Below, one piece after another: positions 59,232 through 64,000 of a stretch of 64,000 nt of DNA (positions are counted from its first letter, which is position 1; every line of letters begins with the position of its first letter). A model generated the notes under the pieces. The model searched no databases. It saw nothing but the letters and a program-made list of their open reading frames with translations, and had not been told where the DNA came from. The translations under genes were made by a program, and so were the position numbers. The stretch spans positions 62,001 through 126,000 of the forward strand of contig JABYQR010000039.1 in the NCBI GenBank assembly GCA_022592445.1. Reading direction: 5' to 3'. The DNA is from Cytidiella melzeri. Its lineage: Eukaryota; Basidiomycota; Agaricomycetes; Polyporales; Irpicaceae.

Positions 59232-60193
59232 CTAGTCGTTACTTTGTGACAGCGCGTCCATCTCTGCGCTCGCCTTAAGGGTTACACTTGGAAGGCATGT
59301 GAATTTGTCATTCAATACAGGAATCAAGATGGTACTCACAACGCTCGCCAGACCGCTTGCCCTTGAGTTCATGATCAGAGCAACGATGAGACCTGCAGAT
59401 ACGTTTAAAGACGGCTCATCATACCGACTAGGACGGCCGCTCACCATAGAGACCCAACACCTCGGCGAAAATGAGAATAAGGATCTATTTTGAGGTCAGT
59501 CAATGGTTTGTGGATGCGCAGAAAAGCAATACACACCATTCCGACGAAGAGTCGCGGCTGCTGCGCTGTACCCCGCACACCGGCGTCACCGACAATACCA
59601 ATAGCAAAACCAGCGGCGAGACCAGCGAGACCGACCGAGAGACCTGCACCAAGCTGAACAAAGCCCTGGTACAAAGGCATTTGCATCTCAACTAGAAAGA
59701 AACAGTCAGCATGCCCACTAATATCTGAAGATTTGCCTGCACTCACGTTGTCCAGAGATCAACACCGACACGACGAGACCGTAGATCTAGCGGGAGGTTA
59801 GAGAAACAGCCCGCACCATGTTACGAGCTAGCGACTCACAGCAATGATACCAGCCATAATTACCGGAATAACACACTTCATCATCAGGTCAGGACGGAGG
59901 ACTGACATGGCGGAAATGCCAACTCCTGACTTTGCAGTTCCATAACTGCGCCAGTAGGTCAAAACGCCGCGATACATGGAGTGTATAATGAAAATACCTT
60001 GCTCCTATGCCTACAAACCCAAATTACGACGTTATAGCGTCAAGAGTCGCGAGAGAACACAACTTACAAGTGAAGACAATGGCACTGGTACAGCCCTGTC
60101 AACAGCAGCATTAGGACGTTCTCTATTGCGAGATGGACAAGATTTTACCATTGCGCCAAAAAAGGGTGCGTATACAGGACACAGGTCAGACAT
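59232..60193 (-). CDS. VMA3: V-type ATPase proteolipid subunit c
   Basis: The proton-carrying ring subunit of the vacuolar ATPase. The start [15 protein letters not shown] at 60193 is followed, over several short introns, by [40 protein letters not shown] and SVLISG. Next come [40 protein letters not shown] and [12 protein letters not shown] with the essential helix-4 Glu, then [12 protein letters not shown]. This is nearly identical to fungal Vma3 up to that point. The C-terminus is longer than usual: it continues GLASV and then either splices over a 66-base GTGAG..AAG segment (59339-59274) to [13 protein letters not shown], or reads through it in frame. It shares a 256-base divergent promoter region with the CCDC25 homologue. 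Confidence 0.94.
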
Positions 60194-60449
60194 GTTGGTG
60201 ATGGTTTGGTGAGACCGGTGAAGAAAGAGGAGATGAACGTCGTTGCTGGCCGCAGCGATGGTCGACTTGGACAGCTGCGTCAACAGTCGGCGTCAGCCGA
60301 AGCTCCGACATACTCCGACAGGGCGAGTCTACGTTAATCCAATCTCCGCTTACTGATGCGTCCTTTTGGCCAGATAAGGCCTGCTCTTTCCTGCCAAGCA
60401 GTGGCTGCTTGCACTTTTCGCATCGTCAAGCTGAGCTTTTAGGCCGACA

Positions 60450-61503
60450 ATGGTTCTCTTTTTCAGATCTACTGGTAAGCGACAGCCATTCGACTGTATA
60501 CTGTCTCATATTAGCCCTTCACAGTCGTCGACCCGCCTGCCGTCATCTACATGGGCAAGGACAAAGTCGAGAGTACGTCTTCACGGCAAGCCAGCGCAGA
60601 CATCTCCATGAGCTCACTCGACAATGCGCGAGTACAGATGAAGATCTAATCAAGTATGCGTGGCCACAAGATGTCTGGTTCCACGTCGACAAGCTCTCGT
60701 CTGCTCACGTCTACATCCGAATGCCAGAAGGCATGACATGGGAAGCCATTCCACAGGCTCTTCTCGTCGATTGCGCTCAACTTGTGAAAGCAAATTCAAT
60801 AGAAGGTGAGCACTACTTATTGTTGATGTTTGTTTTGATGAGCAAACGGAGTTGGCTGACGGTGATAGAGCTCAGGAAACAAGAAGGACAATCTAACCAT
60901 CATTTACACACCTGGGGATAACCTGAAGGTCCGTTAAGTTATGCTTGTCAGCTGTAACAGCTCATATATTTCTGATTAGAAAACAGGAGACATGGCTGTT
61001 GGCCAAGTATCATTCCACAACGATAGAAAGGTTAGTCCTATTGTAACGAGTTTCGCTTGCGTTATCTTTATGAAAGTTGATAGGTTAAACGAAGTGAGCA
61101 ACCTGCATCCTTGCCATGGTGCTCTCATCTCCCCCTGACTTGATCTCATCTTAGTCTATATCGAGAAGCGCGAGAATGCTATCGTCAATCGGCTAAACAA
61201 GACGAAAGTCGAGAGGGAAGTAGATCACGAGCAAGAGCGTGTGGAACGAATCAAAAAGGAAACTGCCGTACGGCGGATTGCAGCAGCTGCCAAGGTCTGT
61301 CTTTCATTGGATTCAATAGTCGGATTCTCATCGTTCATATGAAACTGCAGAGGAAGGCAGATGCAGAGCTGGCGAAGGCTAGGGAAGCTGAGAAGGCGGC
61401 ACGGTCGTACGACAGTCTGTTCTCTGGCGGAGACGAAGATTATGAGGATCAAGACACGGCCCCGAGGAAGTCAGTGAGGGAACTGGAAGAAGACTTTATG
61501 TAA
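60450..61503 (+). CDS. CCDC25-like protein (NFACT-R/DUF814 domain plus coiled coil)
   Basis: Homologue of animal CCDC25 and yeast Jlp-type small NFACT-R proteins. The first exon at 60450 encodes MVLFFRST. After an intron comes [16 protein letters not shown], then [20 protein letters not shown] and [34 protein letters not shown] follows, then [30 protein letters not shown] and [20 protein letters not shown]. The C-terminal third is a Lys/Glu/Arg/Ala coiled coil ([20 protein letters not shown]) ending VRELEEDFM. The W-x-H-V-D and YT-P-x-x-N motifs are those of the NFACT-R RNA/ribosome-associated fold. The length of about 210 residues is normal. The exact role in fungi is not settled. Confidence 0.9.
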
Positions 61504-61683
61504 ATAGTATTCATAACTCACTCAACCAAACCATCTTGAATAGCTACACATGATGATTTCGATAAGTATATCTATAGGTTCAAAGCAGAAGTGAGAGCGG
61601 TACCAATAATCCTACTCTACGGGGAAATGTCAGAGTACGTAGCACCAGGTGAGACTGTGGCTACGATATAAGAGATACTAGTA

Positions 61684-62944
61684 TTATGCCATATCTAATA
61701 GCCCGTTGTTACTGTGTACGAGTTCCAATCGTCCAGAGCCTGACAGCGAGGCCCACTTGCCCTGAATACGGGCCTTCAGCGATATCAGGTCTGTGAGAGC
61801 CTGAAGGTTCACATCGATTGTGACTGCCGAGCTCAAGGCCCGGAGTAGGTTTTCTGCCTTGTCCCATTGCGCATCTGTCATGTTGACCGGAGCGGCGCTC
61901 GACACTTTCGAAACTCCAAGGGATAGACTACGCAAGCCCTCTACATCGCATGCGAGGACGTCGAAGAGAGCGACAAGGTGGTGTGGACTATTCCAAAAGT
62001 TGGGAAGAGATATTGCTTCGAGATTCGGGCAATACACGAGGTTAAGCTTGTGCCAGTCAACACCGTGAACTAGATAGTAAAGATACGGTGGATGTCAGAG
62101 GGACGGTGACCGTACTCCCGCAGAAAACCGAAAACGTACACGCGTTTTGGCCCCTATGAGGATCACAAAGCAGCGTCAAGCTGCGAATCTGTCTCCCGGA
62201 GCTCCGTAGCAGACTTCCTAACGCCCGCACGTCCTCGGAAGAATGTACGTGGTATGATATCGATTGGAGATCGTTGAAAGGTCCAAGAATGCGTGCAAAA
62301 ATGTCGGCTTCTTGATACACAGCGCAGCCGTTCGACACAACGAGGTGGCCAACTCGCAGAGGTCTACTTGGAAGTGGGAAGTAAGAAACGCGACAAGGGT
62401 CGACAGTTTCTGGTTCGAATGGTTCTTGGTGTGTGTCCAGGTTCAGCTCGTCAACCTCAAACATAGTAAGGAAGTCTGCAAGCGGCTGTACGTTGTTTTG
62501 ACGGCCGTTGAGACGCAGTCGACAGCGGATAGACAACCGACGGATTGAAGCAAAATATGCTTGTACGCGGTCATACGGAAACGACGAGGGGCGAGCGGAA
62601 AACCGATTGAAAGTGAGGTACAGAGTGCGGACTCGAGGAAGTGACTTCACCACTCTGCAAAGGGAGTCGATATCCAAGGCGGCATCTTCGGCTTCCGTCC
62701 ATCGCAAAGAGCGTATATGCCTTTTAACACTGACAGCTCCAGGAGTTTGCAGGAATGCAGAGAAGTCCTCTGCGCGTTCCCCATAGAGACGAACGGTAGC
62801 AAAGAGGTGCAGTCGAGCAATGAATGTCCAGTCTGAGCAGACGAGGGAGCAGCTGGCGAGGCTCTGTTTATCCGCACTGAGGTGGGCAAGGACGAGATGG
62901 GTGATATCTGCCACTCTGTAGGTTTTTGCTCCTGTGCAAACCAT
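61684..62944 (-). CDS. F-box protein
   Basis: Predicted SCF ubiquitin-ligase substrate receptor. The start at 62944 (MVCTGAKTYRVADITHLVLA) runs into the F-box: HLVLAHLSADKQSLASCSLV, CSDWTFIARLHLFATVRL. The remainder consists of irregular leucine-rich strands: RTLYLTFNRFSARP, RRLSIRCRLRLNG, DELNLDTHQEPF, and SISYHVHSSEDVRALGSLLR. An intron follows QNACT and joins to FHGVDWHKLNLVYCPNLEAI (donor GTACGT, acceptor CTAG). The protein ends GLLDMA at 61684. It is similar in design to, but not clearly a close relative of, the F-box gene at 4370-5578. Confidence 0.82.
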
Positions 62945-64000
62945 TGCTCCGTGTTTTGTCTACACTGTACCTAGAATGATAAAAGGTGAGAAGAGCCCTG
63001 CTGACAGTGTAGTTAACCTACGGAGGACCTAAGCCGTGAGCAGCAGGGGGGTGTTAGGGAGAAACTTTGGTTGGTTACAAAACACCTACAGATTGCGGGC
63101 GGGCATCGGACGATGCACACAGCTGCCGCTTCCCACCCATACGCAGCCCTTGCGGTAACTCGAATTGTTAGCGCACCGATGCCCTGATGAATCTCTAACA
63201 GCTCACCTTCAGCTGCACCTTGCTGTGACATACTTCAATAGTGTTTCAACTATCAACATGCATAAATGCGAAGCGAAGACTGGCACTTCTTGCTAGAAGC
63301 CAACTTCCCTCTCCCTTTGCGTAGTGGCTTTCCCCTTGGTTCCTGAACAAACCCGCACGTAAAATGGTCAGTATCAGTGTGAGATTTGATTCCAACGCGT
63401 TCAGTCCGGGTTCTACACGGACCAGTGCTGCGGTGTGGGAGCTGTGCTACCGGTGTGCGATAGCTCCGTACTGTGGTTTACAGTCATCAAGCATGCTATG
63501 AGCAATAATGTTCTGCAACGACATTAGTATCGAAACTTGTATGAACCTTGTGAGATACCAGTAAGCGAAGGCGGTGGTGTGCAGTGTGCACTGTGCAGGC
63601 GCAGCCTGAGCAGAAGATCTAGAGTTGCAAGATTGTCGAACGGCCCGGAAGTCAGTAAGGTTGAAATTAGCGCCAATATATCTGATTTATGGAATCAGTG
63701 AACAGGCTAGTTAGGTAGTAAGTCGAGTCAACGCAGCTGTAATGATTGATGCACACTTGGTACGCTAGGCCCCATAGATATATATTACGACTGAAAGACA
63801 TACGCTCGAACATACAACTTGGTGGTACAACAAGCGAGCGAAAAGGTGAGTACTAAATTCGAAACAGAGAAGAAGCGACGTCTGCAGACCATGAACTACA
63901 CCTCATACGTCTCGGTGGTGGTGTCCACCATTATAGGTACATTGATTCCAGCGTGCTTCTGATCGCGATACTGCTTGTCCCTCGAGCCAGTCTAATTTAT
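62945..64000. other. 3' edge, possible start of a truncated gene
   Basis: No complete gene is seen in this 1 kb. Near the edge an acceptor-like CTGCAG is followed by an ATG at 63891 (MNYTSYVSVVVSTII) and a GTACAT that could be a donor. This may be the first coding exon of a plus-strand gene that leaves the window, but 15 codons are too few to name it. Confidence 0.25.

Overview
The window is nuclear DNA from a filamentous basidiomycete, most likely an Agaricomycete (polypore or mushroom type). Nearly all genes are split by short introns of about 45-70 bases with GT..AG ends. Several families typical of such genomes are present: F-box proteins, a NACHT-NLR-type N-terminal domain, expanded protein-kinase-like families, a basidiomycete tetraspanin, and GH12 and GH128 enzymes. 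No gene is bacterial, viral or clearly transposon-derived. Because genes are multi-exon, the limits given are translation start to stop, and introns are described in the text.

Layout. From 0.5 to 9.4 kb: a secreted GH12 endoglucanase, a thiamine-diphosphate enzyme, an F-box protein, the AP-2 sigma subunit, and anthranilate phosphoribosyltransferase (tryptophan synthesis). From 10.5 to 22.1 kb: a signalling-like accessory block with a C2-like plus NLR-N-terminal protein that lacks a NACHT ATPase, two paralogous kinase-like proteins (one predicted pseudokinase) flanking a small membrane/coiled-coil protein, a TKL-type kinase, and a decayed kinase remnant. From 22.4 to 24.8 kb: ATP synthase subunit f, which has a 9-base microexon, and a GPI-anchored GH128 beta-glucanase. 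From 24.8 to 31.4 kb the DNA is gene-poor, with only two small candidates (a 60-residue Cys-rich protein and a short secreted peptide). From 31.4 to 37.6 kb: a six-helix membrane protein and an amino-acid permease with a large acidic loop.

From 37.7 to 46.2 kb there are three intact tandem copies, about 3 kb each, of an unusual gene that joins three RRM-like RNA-binding folds to a long charged coiled coil and a C-terminal block containing HPDKW (J-domain-like). This is the most striking part of the window. From 46.9 to 63 kb lies housekeeping and membrane biology: an LEA2-type membrane protein, a tetraspanin, thioredoxin reductase, an FMN-dependent alpha-hydroxy-acid oxidase, a Dmo2-like small membrane protein, a SUN-domain ER protein, the V-ATPase proteolipid, a CCDC25 homologue and a second F-box protein.

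Functional calls rest on motif recognition by eye. Exact splice sites were checked for the small genes and some others; for the large multi-exon genes only the main exons were read.
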